NCBI GenBank assembly: GCA_004335835.1
Contig: RWJK01001549.1
Span: 54,534-118,533 of the forward strand
Direction of reading: 5' to 3'
Length of the DNA stretch: 64,000 nt
Source of the DNA: Scenedesmus sp. ARA3
Lineage: Eukaryota; Chlorophyta; Chlorophyceae; Sphaeropleales; Scenedesmaceae
The notes under the pieces are model-generated. The model saw nothing but the letters and a program-made list of their open reading frames with translations. It did not search any database and was not told where the DNA came from. Below are positions 35,401 through 44,776 of this stretch, piece after piece. A program made the position numbers and the translations under genes. Positions within the stretch are counted from its first letter, which is position 1. Each line of letters starts with the position of its first letter.

Positions 35401-37876
35401 ACAGCAGGCAGGCAGCGGGCGAGATGTGTAATCGGTGAAGTGGGAGCAGGCACGCGCGTAGGTGTATGCAATGGCAACGCTGGTCGCAGCTGTTGACACA
35501 CATCAGAGGGCAGCAGCAGCATATTCTATGCCAACCTTGCAGCAGGCACACACAAATCTAGCGTACCCAGCTACTCCCTCAAACAGCAACATTGTTAAAG
35601 GAGAGGGTGGTTACATGCGGCTCCTGGCGCCATGCCGCATATGCCAAATAGCTCGCCAATGCTAGCACCACAACCCACTGCAGATGCTGCCAATGCAACT
35701 GCTGCTGCCACTCCCACTCAGCCCCAGCCTGGCGCCGACCCCTGCAGCCCGGCTCACCTGCTCAGCTCCAGGCAGCATCGCGTCCAGCTCCTCGTCGCTC
35801 AGCGGCCTGTTGCGCTCGTACATCTCACGCGCCGCCTTGTCAGCGTGCCACTGGTCGGGCGTCATGCCGCCGGGCGCGCCCACCATGCCGGGCACGGCAG
35901 GCGTCTCCAGCCCCGCTGCACCGCCGGGTGTGAAGGCGGGCGTGGCGCCAAATGCGCCGCTGATGGCTGACGGCGTCGTGCCGAAGGCTGCTGCTGCTGC
36001 GCCTGGCGCTGGGGTTTCATCCCAGCGTGAGCGCTTCTTGGCTGCTGGCGTGGCTGATGCGCCCATGTCCTGCAAGCACAACATCCAACCGTGAGACGAG
36101 CAAGTACTGACATAGGCAGGATCTCAATTCCTGGAATTCCCGCACTGCTGCTGCTCCAGGGCCACCAGCCGTTTCAAAGATCTACACAGCCAGCAACTTG
36201 CAAGGTGTTGTTATACACACAGGCCACCCAATTGCAGAGTCTGCTCCGCATGCACCGCCAGCCGCACTCACCGCTGCTGGCGTCTCATCCCATCTGTTGC
36301 GCCGCGCCGCTGGTGTGGCACCACCCAGGTTTGCACCCGGCGTGGCATCCCACCTGCTGCCGCCTGCTGCTGCTGCTGCTGCTCCTGGTGTGGCGTCCCA
36401 GGTGTTGGGGCCTGGCGTGGCCCCGCCCAGTGCACTGCCTGGCGTGGCATCCCAGCGGTTGGCTGCTGCTGGCGTGGCCTCCACTGAGTCCCAGTCAGAG
36501 CCACTGTCAGCCTTTGGCCGCTTGCTGCAAGGGGTACCCGAAGCACCGGCAGAGGCAGCAGCAGTGGATGCAAAAACTACGATGAGTGCGAGCAATCTGT
36601 CTGTCGTCGTAGCCAGGCTAAGCTACTGCCTCTGTGCAAAACAACAGCGGGAAACAACAGCAATCACTGCATTGAACAACTGTTGAGGTGTGCTACACTG
36701 CTGCAGCAGCATGCCACATGCGCTGCCGTACCGAAGGCACTGCCGCGGCTGTCCTTTCCGCTGCTGTGTGTCACAGCCCAGCTCACCCTTCGCCTGCGCT
36801 TTGGTCCCAGCGATTTCGCCGCTTCTGCCCCACACCTGCTGCTGCAGGTGCTGCTGCTGCTGCCTCCGCCCCGCCTGCCTCCTGCTGCTCCTTCTGCTTG
36901 TCCAGGATGTTCTGGATGGTGTTGGCCTGCTCGCGCTGCAGCATCTGCTCCCGCATGACGTCTGCGTACGTGCGCACGCGCGCGTCTGGCGTCTTATCAC
37001 CCATGGTGAAAGCGTCATTGCGCTCTGGTGACAGCTGCCGCCCCAGGCGCCGCTTCTTGTAGTCATCTTCCCTGTCTGCGATGCGCTTGGGCTTGGTGAA
37101 GCCGCTCGGCTGCCAGTGTCAAAGCAGAACGAACACATGAGGGGATTGCAGCAACATGTTGCAGGACAGTGGCAGCAGGGCTGAGCGCAAGCAGAACGGC
37201 AAACGCAAGCAGCAGCAAGCAGCATACATGCATACATACGGGACAGGAACTGCAGCATGCAACACCAATAATGCCTGCTGCTACAGCAGCGCCAATAAGT
37301 ATCGGTGCAGGCAGCTGGTCAAAGTGGCCGCTCTGGGTGATCCGCACTGCTACATGCACTGCCAGTACCTGGCTCGGTACTGTACTGCATGCCTGTGTTC
37401 AATCTTCCACCAACAGCTCTGACACTGCAAAGCTGCCGCCACAGCGGATAAGCCCGCCAGCAAACAGCTGCTGCATCTGCCTGTCCTAGCTCGTACACAG
37501 CTGTTGTGGCCATGCACGGGCTGCGCTGGAGCAGGGCACTGCTGCCTGTGCACACACCTCTTCATCCTCCTCCCCATCTGGATCAGGTGCACCGTACTTC
37601 AGCTGATGCAGCTGGGCAGCACTGCAGCGCACAACTTAACATAGTAAGCAACCACCACCATATTTAAGTTGCGTGCAGGGCCTGCATGGGTCAGATGAGG
37701 CATGAAAGCAGCACAGAGCAGCAAGCAGCTGCATGCACGCACCTGGGTGCCATAGTGGGCTCATTCTCCTCATCCTCCTCATCTAGCGGGATGGATGTGT
37801 TATAGCCCGAAATGTTGCCCCCTCCATACAGGTGGGAGTCAAACTGCTGCCCATTTGCCTCCCCATTCTCTGCCAT
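29420..37876 (-). CDS. SF3B1: Splicing factor 3B subunit 1 (SF3B1/SF3b155/SAP155), 18 exons
   Basis: SF3B1 is the HEAT-repeat core of the U2 snRNP that clamps the branch-site helix. The exons are 37876-37743, 37621-37558, 37109-36787, 36524-36272, 36069-35758, 35388-35179, 34900-34647, 34428-34204, 33975-33774, 33512-33243, 32901-32743, 32439-32260, 31943-31695, 31348-31224, 31035-30680, 30401-30316, 30088-29855 and 29584-29420. Together they make 3,801 nt and 1,266 residues, close to the human 1,304. The N-terminus is acidic, then has the RWDETP/RWDATPG repeats of the regulatory region (exons 3-5), and [10 protein letters not shown] before the HEAT array. Human cancer-hotspot positions lie in recognisable blocks: [17 protein letters not shown] and DENQKVKTI, so the lysine equivalent to K700 is kept. 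It ends in [10 protein letters not shown]. It shares a 390-bp divergent promoter region with the uL6 gene. Confidence 0.98.
31621..31722. repeat. 34-bp direct repeat spanning the exon 13 splice donor of SF3B1
   Basis: The same 34 bases occur at 31621-31654 and 31689-31722, offset by 68. The unit covers the last codons of exon 13 (YEYLGEE) plus the GTGAGG donor. The distal copy lies inside the following intron, so two identical donor contexts are present. Use of the distal one would add 68 nt, which shifts the frame and reaches a stop within the added sequence. Confidence 0.9.
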
Positions 37877-38266
37877 GCTGGCCCAGCACTGCTCCCTGCT
37901 GCTGCTGCAGGTGATCGAGCAAGCAGCACAAGCAGGCCCCGCAGGGGCACGCTAGATGTTTCCCTGTCTGCAGTAGTGATCGGCTGGATACCTCGGCGAG
38001 TGCACGGGTTGATGGTGGTGAGTGCTTCAGAGTAGGTGTCCGATGAAACAGCAGACGCAGCGTAACCTTCCGCCTAAACTTTTTTAACGAACGTTAGTCA
38101 ACTTGAAAATATGTTAACCAGTCCGAAGTGGCCCTGCCAGAACTCGCGGGTTAGGGCACAACAGGTGGCTGCTCAGAATGATATGGTTGCAGACTGCTCC
38201 CTGCTCTTCCTCTTTGGGCCTCTTTGGCACGTTCACGCTGCTGGAGTCTTCAAGCAGCTAGCAAAA
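37877..38266. promoter_or_regulatory. Divergent promoter region, SF3B1 / uL6
   Basis: These 390 bases separate two housekeeping start codons facing away from each other. An AT-richer block lies at about 38075-38120. No plant promoter element is unambiguous. Confidence 0.6.
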
Positions 38267-39024
38267 ATGAAGCTCCTTGTGTCAAACGGGACCGTCACCA
38301 TCCCCGAGGGTGCGTTTGGCCAAACTGAGCTGCCTACACTGTGACAGTCTTGATCTATGTTTTGTAATGTATATCATAAACTATTAAATCAGCTTCATAG
38401 CCCTGGAGGCCTGCAGGCTGCTCTCATCCGCTCTGCTGCTGCTGAAGCACGACTGCTGCTGGTTGCTGTGCCTGCCTGGCTCCTGCAGGGGTGCAGATCG
38501 AGGTCAAGGCCAGGGCTGTGCGCGTGAAGGGCCCCCGCGGCGTGCTGCAGCGCGACTTCAAGCACCTGGCAGTGGACATGTACCTGTTTGAGGAGGAGGG
38601 TGAGAAGAAGCTCAAGGTGGAGTGCCACTTTGGCAAGAAGAAGCGCCTGGCCGCCATCCGCACAGCCTGCAGCCACGTGCAGAACCTGATCACCGGCGTG
38701 ACCAAGGGCTTCGAGTACAAGATGCGCCTGGTGTACGCGCACTTCCCCATCAACATCAACATTGAGGACAAGGGCGGCCGCGTGGAGATCCGCAACTTCC
38801 TGGGCGAGAAGCGCGTGCGCAACGTGGTCATGCTGCCAGGCGTGACCATCAAGCGCAGCGACGCCGTCAAGGACGAGCTCATCCTGCATGGCAACGACAT
38901 CGAGAATGTCTCCCGCTCCACCGCGCTCATCCACCAGCAGTGCCTGGTGAAGAACAAGGACATCCGCAAGTTCCTGGACGGCATCTACGTCAGCGAGAGC
39001 GGCCTGCTGGTCAAGGGCGAGTGA
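38267..39024 (+). CDS. RPL9: 60S ribosomal protein uL6 (RPL9), two exons
   Basis: A cytosolic large-subunit ribosomal protein near the sarcin-ricin loop. Exon 1 is 38267-38309 ([14 protein letters not shown]) and exon 2 is 38489-39024, joined in phase 1 across a 179-base intron to give 192 residues, the usual length. Conserved blocks include [55 protein letters not shown] and [19 protein letters not shown]. Codon use is strongly biased to C-ending codons, consistent with high expression. A CAG-rich 3' flank follows. Confidence 0.98.
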
Positions 39025-39193
39025 GCAGCAGCGGCGGCAGCGGCAACGCCAGTGGCGGCAGCCCGGGCGGCAGCAGCGGCGGCCTGAGCTGCTGCAGCAG
39101 GGCGGGGGCGGCGCATGCAGCGCACAGCTGCAGCTGGCAGCTGTGGCCTGCATGTGCGGCTTGGCCGTGCACAGTGTTGCCTGTTTAGTGTGC

Positions 39194-39198
39194 TGTAA
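39194..39198 (+). terminator. TGTAA polyadenylation signal for RPL9
   Basis: TGTAA, the standard green-algal polyadenylation signal, occurs 170 bases after the RPL9 stop codon. It is the first occurrence I see downstream. Confidence 0.5.
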
Positions 39199-39820
39199 TG
39201 GTCCTTATATCTCTTATCCGTGTCTGGGCCGCCTCCTGTCTTACGGTTCTTCCAGCCTGCCTGGCTGCTGCTGTAGGAAAGTTCAAGTCAGCGGCAGCTG
39301 CAACGGCGCAGCAACAGCAGAGGCGGCAGCAGCAAGCAGCAGCAACAGCAGTGCCGCAGATACAGCTGCCGCAGGTGCAGATGCCGCCAGACCTGCAGCA
39401 ACGCCAGCAGCAACTGGCAAGACCAGTGCAGCAGCAACTGGCGCTTACTGCAGCAAAATGCTTTGTGGCAGCAGCAGCAGCAACAGCATGCAACAGCAAT
39501 CACCAGCTCGGCACATGTAAGAACCGTGGGCAGTGTATCGGCGTGAACAGCTGTATCAGCTCGAGCATGGGCCAGTGCAAGGCGGGATGTGTTTGCAGCG
39601 CACACAGTTTCAGCAGCGTGTCAGCTGTGGCAGCAATGCACTGAAACTAGCAGCTGGCACAACGCAATGGACGCAGGCAGCACATGCATAGGCAAACACA
39701 CTGCGACAGCCTGTATGCTGCATGGGTATGCTAGACAGCAAGGCAGCAACAAATCGGACAGCTGCATGGCCTGTACTCAGCAGCTGCGTGCGTCCTGCAG
39801 CACCGCACAGCAGTCAACAG

Positions 39821-39870
39821 GCCCTGCATGGTGCAGCACCAGTTGGCCCTGCATGGTGCAGCACCAGTTG
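39821..39870. repeat. Perfect 2 x 25-bp tandem repeat
   Basis: A 25-base unit beginning gccctgcatggtgcagcacc occurs at 39821-39845 and again at 39846-39870 with no mismatch. Confidence 0.95.
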
Positions 39871-40689
39871 GCGCAGAATATAGGCACAGCATGGCGGCAT
39901 GTCTAGTGCAGGAGCAGTAGCTGCCAAACTGGGCAGCCTAAGAATGGTGGGCAGCCGGCAACGCTTCGGCAAACATGACAGGCGGGCAGCTGCTGGGAGT
40001 GAAGCAGCATGCTGAGCAGTGTGTATCTCTGCAGCAGCAGCAGCCATTCACCTCTCATAGCATGCCTACAGTCAGTACCAGCCGCCCAACTGGCATAGCA
40101 TTGTGCGATAGGGGCGATAAGTGCACTGCAAGCAGCAACCGTACACTCAGCAAACGGTGAGAGCTGCTTGTTGACCTGTCACACCGATCACTGCAAACTT
40201 AGGCAGCTGTTGTCAGCGCATCAGAAATCTCTTCCATGCAACTGAATCAGCAACTCATTCAATGCAAACGAATGGGACGCTAGCAACCCGGCAAAGCTAC
40301 ATACACAGTCAGTGGTTAGCCCAGTGCAGTGTTGTCTGTGCACTGCATGATGCACACTTGGTACACTGTCCGCACGGCCTGTGTGGCAGGCAAGCCTAGA
40401 GCGTTCACTCAAATCAGCATGATGCTGTGGACATACCAAGTGGCACGTGTAGACCCAGTACGCCACCGCAACGCTGCACACATAGCGCAGCACTGGGCCA
40501 GGCACTTGCGCCTGGGCCTAACGGAGTGGGGTCAGCCAGGGCAGGGCGCAACACCATCGGCGACTTAACCAAAGGTAAGCGAACTGAGCTTAATACTCAA
40601 CGCAACGCCGTGGCTGAGGAGCGCTTGGATCGTCTGACGATCCTCTGACAAGGTGTCATGTTGAAAAGTGAAGTACAGTATTTTTCCAG

Positions 40690-40845
40690 TAGACCGTCTC
40701 CCTAGTTTGCAAGGGCCACAGGGCGGTCTAAGCCGGTAAACGGTATACAGGGCAGCGTTCTCAGTGAGGTAGACGGTCGTTTGCACAGCCAAAAGGGCGG
40801 TTTAAGCAGGAAAACGGTCTATCGGCAGACGGTCTATCGGATAAA
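40690..40845. repeat. Degenerate direct-repeat cluster upstream of recombinase copy 1
   Basis: Two related units are spaced 74 bases apart: gggcggtctaagccggtaaa at 40721-40740 and gggcggtttaagcaggaaaa at 40795-40814, each preceded by gtttgc and by an agac(c/g)gtc block. They are followed by a 15-base tandem repeat of acggtctatcgg (starts 40814 and 40829). The cluster ends about 220 bases before the start codon at 41065, so it may lie in the promoter or 5' UTR. Confidence 0.8.
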
Positions 40846-41064
40846 CACCTACACTCCCTGGTTTTGGCACGGTGCAGGTGGTCTACGCAAGGGATTTAAA
40901 ACACTCGTGATACGTAGTGGTGCAGTAATAGTCTGCAAGCTCGACGCTGCTACTCATGATCGGTTGCAGCCAGAGCACTTTGAATTCAGCTGTCACCACC
41001 TGTGTACTGCAACCCCATCAATCTCTGTTTTGGGCTGCCCCTGACACGCTTGTGTTAACAGCGT

Positions 41065-44000
41065 ATGCTGCTTCGTAGCTGCTGCCCAAGGCTGCACAGC
41101 ATATATGCACAGCAGGTCGCCCTGCTGCAGCATGGCGTGCTGTTGTTGCAGCAGCGGTCAGCAAGGCGAGTCAGCACTAAAGCTTCTGGCAGGCATGTCG
41201 TTGCTGTAGCCCCAGAAACAGACATCAACACTGCCTTGGAAGCAGCTGCAGATGCTGCAGGCCTCTCCCTCAAGAATGCAGAGCACCTGGTGGGTGCTGC
41301 AAATCAAAGTGGTTGTGTCTGCAACAATTGGTGCATGCTGACGACGCGTGCTGGTTGACACAGTTGCACTTGTGGCGTTGTCTGCTTGGTGTTTGCAGAG
41401 TGAACAGTTACGGAGCAACTGGTACAGCACTGCAGGCGATGTTGCTCAGATGTCAAAGGTACGTGTGCCTGCTGTCATCAACACGTCAGTGTCGGTGCTT
41501 GTCGTGCGCCTGCTGCGTGTTGCATGGGGTTTCTTATCGTGTTGGACTTGGAAGGCATGTGTACAGCATGAATGCACTATCGTACTAATAAGAACCAGCA
41601 CATGTTTCATTGCTGCAAGCTTGCCACCTCAGCATGCTCCAATGATGTTGTGCAGGAGGAGCTGCAGCAGATGCAAATACCTGTCAGGGTCTGGGCCATG
41701 GTCAAGGCGATGGTTGCAGCCGACAGCGCAGCAGCTAATGCTGCTTCAGCTGCAGCAGCAGACAGCTTGGAGGACAGGGCGAGCAGCGAGCTGGCAGCCA
41801 ATACTGCAGCAGGCAGTGCCGCTGTTGAGCTGCAGCAGGGCGATGCAACAGGCGAGGTCGATGCCACGACATCAGCTGCTGGGCAGGAGCTGCATCCAGA
41901 CATCATGCAGCGGCGCATGCCGCGCAACTTTGTGGGCACAAACAGCGCTGGCAGTACGCGCGTGCAGGTCACAAGCAAGAAAGCGGTCAAGCCATATGCA
42001 TTGAAGGTGCGGCCCTTGCAATTGGTTCAACAGCTGCTGGGGCTTGAACATTTGCTGCAACTTGCGGGAAGCTGTGAATGCTCAGGCATCTTGTGGCTGC
42101 GACTACGGACAGCAGTCCGTTCATCCGCTTGTTGACATGGGTCGCGTGGCGTTAGCGGCTACAACAGTGTTCCCGGAGTGTTTCCAGTCTGCACATAGAG
42201 TACCACGATACAAAGTAGGTGCTGTTTGTGGTACTGGGCTGGCTCCTGAAACTCACATGACACACCTGCCCTTGCAGGACGAGCAGCTGTCGGCAGCGCT
42301 GCGGGAGGAGCTCAGCCAGCTAGAGCGGTTCTGCTGCGGCACCTTCTACGGGCAGCGCGTGGAGCCCTTGCGGCCGGTGTCCTTCAACGTCTACAGAGAG
42401 GAGCTGTGGTAAGCAGGGTTACCAGTACCGTCTGGCGCGGATGACTCCAGCACCAGCAGCAGCTGGCTCTATGCCCATGGCTGTGGCAAGCAGAGCGATG
42501 CAGATTCAGTGGTGTGATTCCAGTTGTGTAGAGAGGCCAGGAGCAGCTACTTCATAGTCAATTTCGTGCTTGTCTGATATGTGCTGCATGCCACGCCACC
42601 ACCAACGTCCATGCTCCGCCTGAACTTGCAGGAGGATGCTGGGCTGGGCTCACACTGAGCGCGGCGTGCCGCTGGAGCAGCTGCGCCTGGCCACGCTGGT
42701 GCCATCGCCAGGCAGGGAGGGCGTCAGCCTGCTCATGGACTACCAGCACTGGCGGCAGCAGAAGGGTGTCACAGCACGCAGCCACTTGCTGCCGATCAAG
42801 GCAACCATCGTGGCAGCACGCCTCCTGTACCACGAGCAGTCGAGTGTGAGTGGCGCATTGCACTGCTTCAGGTACTATGCCATTGCAAGTTGCTGCACTC
42901 TCAAGGCAGCCAAAACAGCAGCCTCATGCAGCTCCTGCGGATGACAGCACGCTGAACAAGCCATGCCAGCAACTGGTTGCCTTGACACATCCCTGATCAA
43001 CAATGCACTCTCCTGCATTCCTCCGTATTAAAACTTCACGCCCCGTGTGCTGCAGCCCTCGGCCAAGCCACCGTACAGAGACTTGGGTGTGATGCAGGAG
43101 CTGGCACTGATGCTGCGCAATGCGCACAAAGCAGCAGCACACGCTCCTCTGGTAGCAGACGAGTCCAAGAAGTGGCTGCAGTGGGACGAGTTCACCAGCT
43201 TTGTGCAGGCGCTTCGTGCAGAGTGTGCAGGTGCGATAACAGACAGAGCAAAGTGCAAGGCTCCCGCATGTGGGCGTGCCTGGTTTACACAATTGCATGT
43301 GTCGCTCGTGTGTGCATGCCAGAGCATCAGTGGGTTAGCAGCACACACACACGGGCTATGGACAACATGCCAATTGCAGCGATGCCGCTGAACTGCAGGG
43401 CTGACTGCTACTGGCCAGTCGCGCGTGCGTCGCGAGGTGGCCTGCTCGCTGCAGCGCTACCTGATTGTGGCCATCCTGTCGGTGGTGCCTGACCGGCAGC
43501 GCACGCTGCGCGAGCTGGAGGTGGGCCGCACGCTGCTGCAGCAGGCCGACGGCAGCTGGGTGATCAAGCATGCAGCAGCCGACTACAAGACAGGGAAGAA
43601 GTATGGTGACAGGCCGCCGCTGCTGATCGCGCCCTTCATCTACCCTGAGCTTGAGGCCTTCATAGGCACCTGGCGGCAGGAGCTGGCCCCCAAGACCAGC
43701 ATGCTGTTCTGCAAGCCGCGCAGCGGAGAGGCACTAGACGTCGACGCAGTGACTGATGTTTTCAAGAAGGCGGCGCTGCGGCTGACCGGCAAGGCCACGC
43801 ATCCGCACCTGGTGCGCGATATGATCGTCACACACCTCAGGTGAGCCAGATGCACAGCATCAGGGATGCAGGCTTCAGCTTGGCGCGTCATGTGCTTGTT
43901 GGTGGCATAATGTGCATCCAAATGTGATTTCAAATGCGTGTGCGGCACACTTCGTTGTGTACACGCCCCGTGCCGCCTGGTGCTACTGCGCTGTGCTGCA

Positions 44001-44160
44001 CTGCAGGGAGTCGGGCGCTAGCGAGCAGGACATGGAGTCGCTTGCGCTGCTGATGGGCCACAGTGTGAAGGAGCAGCGAGGCACATACGACAGGCGCACT
44101 AAGGCGCAGAAGGTGCAGCCAGCCGTGGATCTGATGCTTGAGCTTGCCGGTGATCTGTGA
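41065..44160 (+). CDS. Tyrosine recombinase (phage-integrase fold), organelle-targeted candidate, tandem copy 1
   Basis: The eight exons are 41065-41289, 41399-41458, 41656-42006, 42278-42408, 42632-42845, 43056-43230, 43399-43840 and 44007-44160, giving 1,752 nt and 583 residues with all phases consistent. Residues 1-50 contain no Asp or Glu and are rich in Arg, Leu and Ser, as in mitochondrial or plastid presequences. Residues about 213-385 resemble a helical core-binding region. The catalytic domain (386-583) has an Arg cluster PDRQRTLREL (416-425), a lysine in ADYKTGKKYG (449-453), H-L-V-R (522-525), the GH motif His551 and the nucleophile Tyr560 in RGTYDRR. These are the residues tyrosine recombinases use to cut and rejoin DNA through a 3'-phosphotyrosine. 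Seven introns and no flanking mobile-element genes argue for a resident nuclear gene. Its DNA target is unknown. Confidence 0.88.
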
Positions 44161-44776
44161 CAAGGGTGCCTTGTAGATGGCATGTGCTAGCCAGCACAGT
44201 CAAGCTTACGTTGTGCGGTGCAGGCAGGGGACTACTCATTCACGGTTGCACTGAGTTCCATTAAGGATCGGACGAGGTTGGTGGGGTCCTGTGGTGGTCA
44301 TGATCAGCCTGCTGGACTGGATAGTACGCATAGAGTGCACTTGCATACGCTGCGCTGGCAGCAACCTTTGCTGCACCCAGTTTATGCTGTCGACGTTTTG
44401 ATCTGGAACCTTTCAGAACAAAGTCGACTCTTGTAAGGGAAACTGTGATTTTGTGGTTTGAGCTTCAAACGGCCGTCTGTCCTCCATACGCCCGTTGGGC
44501 CTTCAAACGGCCTTGAAGGTTCATCGACCGCCTAGGCATGGGCGCCTCGACTACGCAGACTCTTTGATCATAAATTTACTCGAGTTACTGTTCTACTGTG
44601 TTGTTGCATGCAAGTAGACTCGAGAGCAACTGCCAGTACCAGTAGAGTGCAGGGCTGAGCTCCACGCAGCAAGCTCTATCCCACCCCAGCCAAAACAGCG
44701 CTAATCTTGATAAATGTAGTGCTGATACCTATAGTTACGCTGTCACAGGTCTATACCCCCCAGGGGGGCCACCGCA
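44161..44776. promoter_or_regulatory. Intergenic spacer between the recombinase paralogues
   Basis: The first part is the 3' UTR of copy 1. An aaacggcc-containing repeat patch lies at about 44468-44515. Six C, one A and six G (44756-44768) form a short inverted repeat eight bases before the start codon of copy 2. The spacer does not resemble the upstream region of copy 1 over any long stretch. Confidence 0.5.
44432..44436 (+). terminator. TGTAA polyadenylation signal, recombinase copy 1
   Basis: TGTAA lies 272 bases after the copy 1 stop codon and 341 bases before the start codon of copy 2, so the two genes are probably separate transcripts. Confidence 0.45.

Larger units (their letters stand above)
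39025..41064. other. Intergenic region with CAG-rich and repeat sequence
   Basis: After the RPL9 3' UTR comes a CAG/CAA-rich stretch (about 39290-39500), a perfect 25-bp tandem duplication (39821-39870), and a degenerate repeat cluster (40690-40845) just upstream of the first recombinase gene. Open frames here are products of the triplet repeats. I see no supported gene. Confidence 0.5.

Noticed and set aside
36272..36524. WDATPG repeats in SF3B1 as a novel repeat protein
   Set aside because: Such T-P dipeptide repeats are the normal cyclin E/CDK-phosphorylated and NIPP1-binding region of SF3B1.
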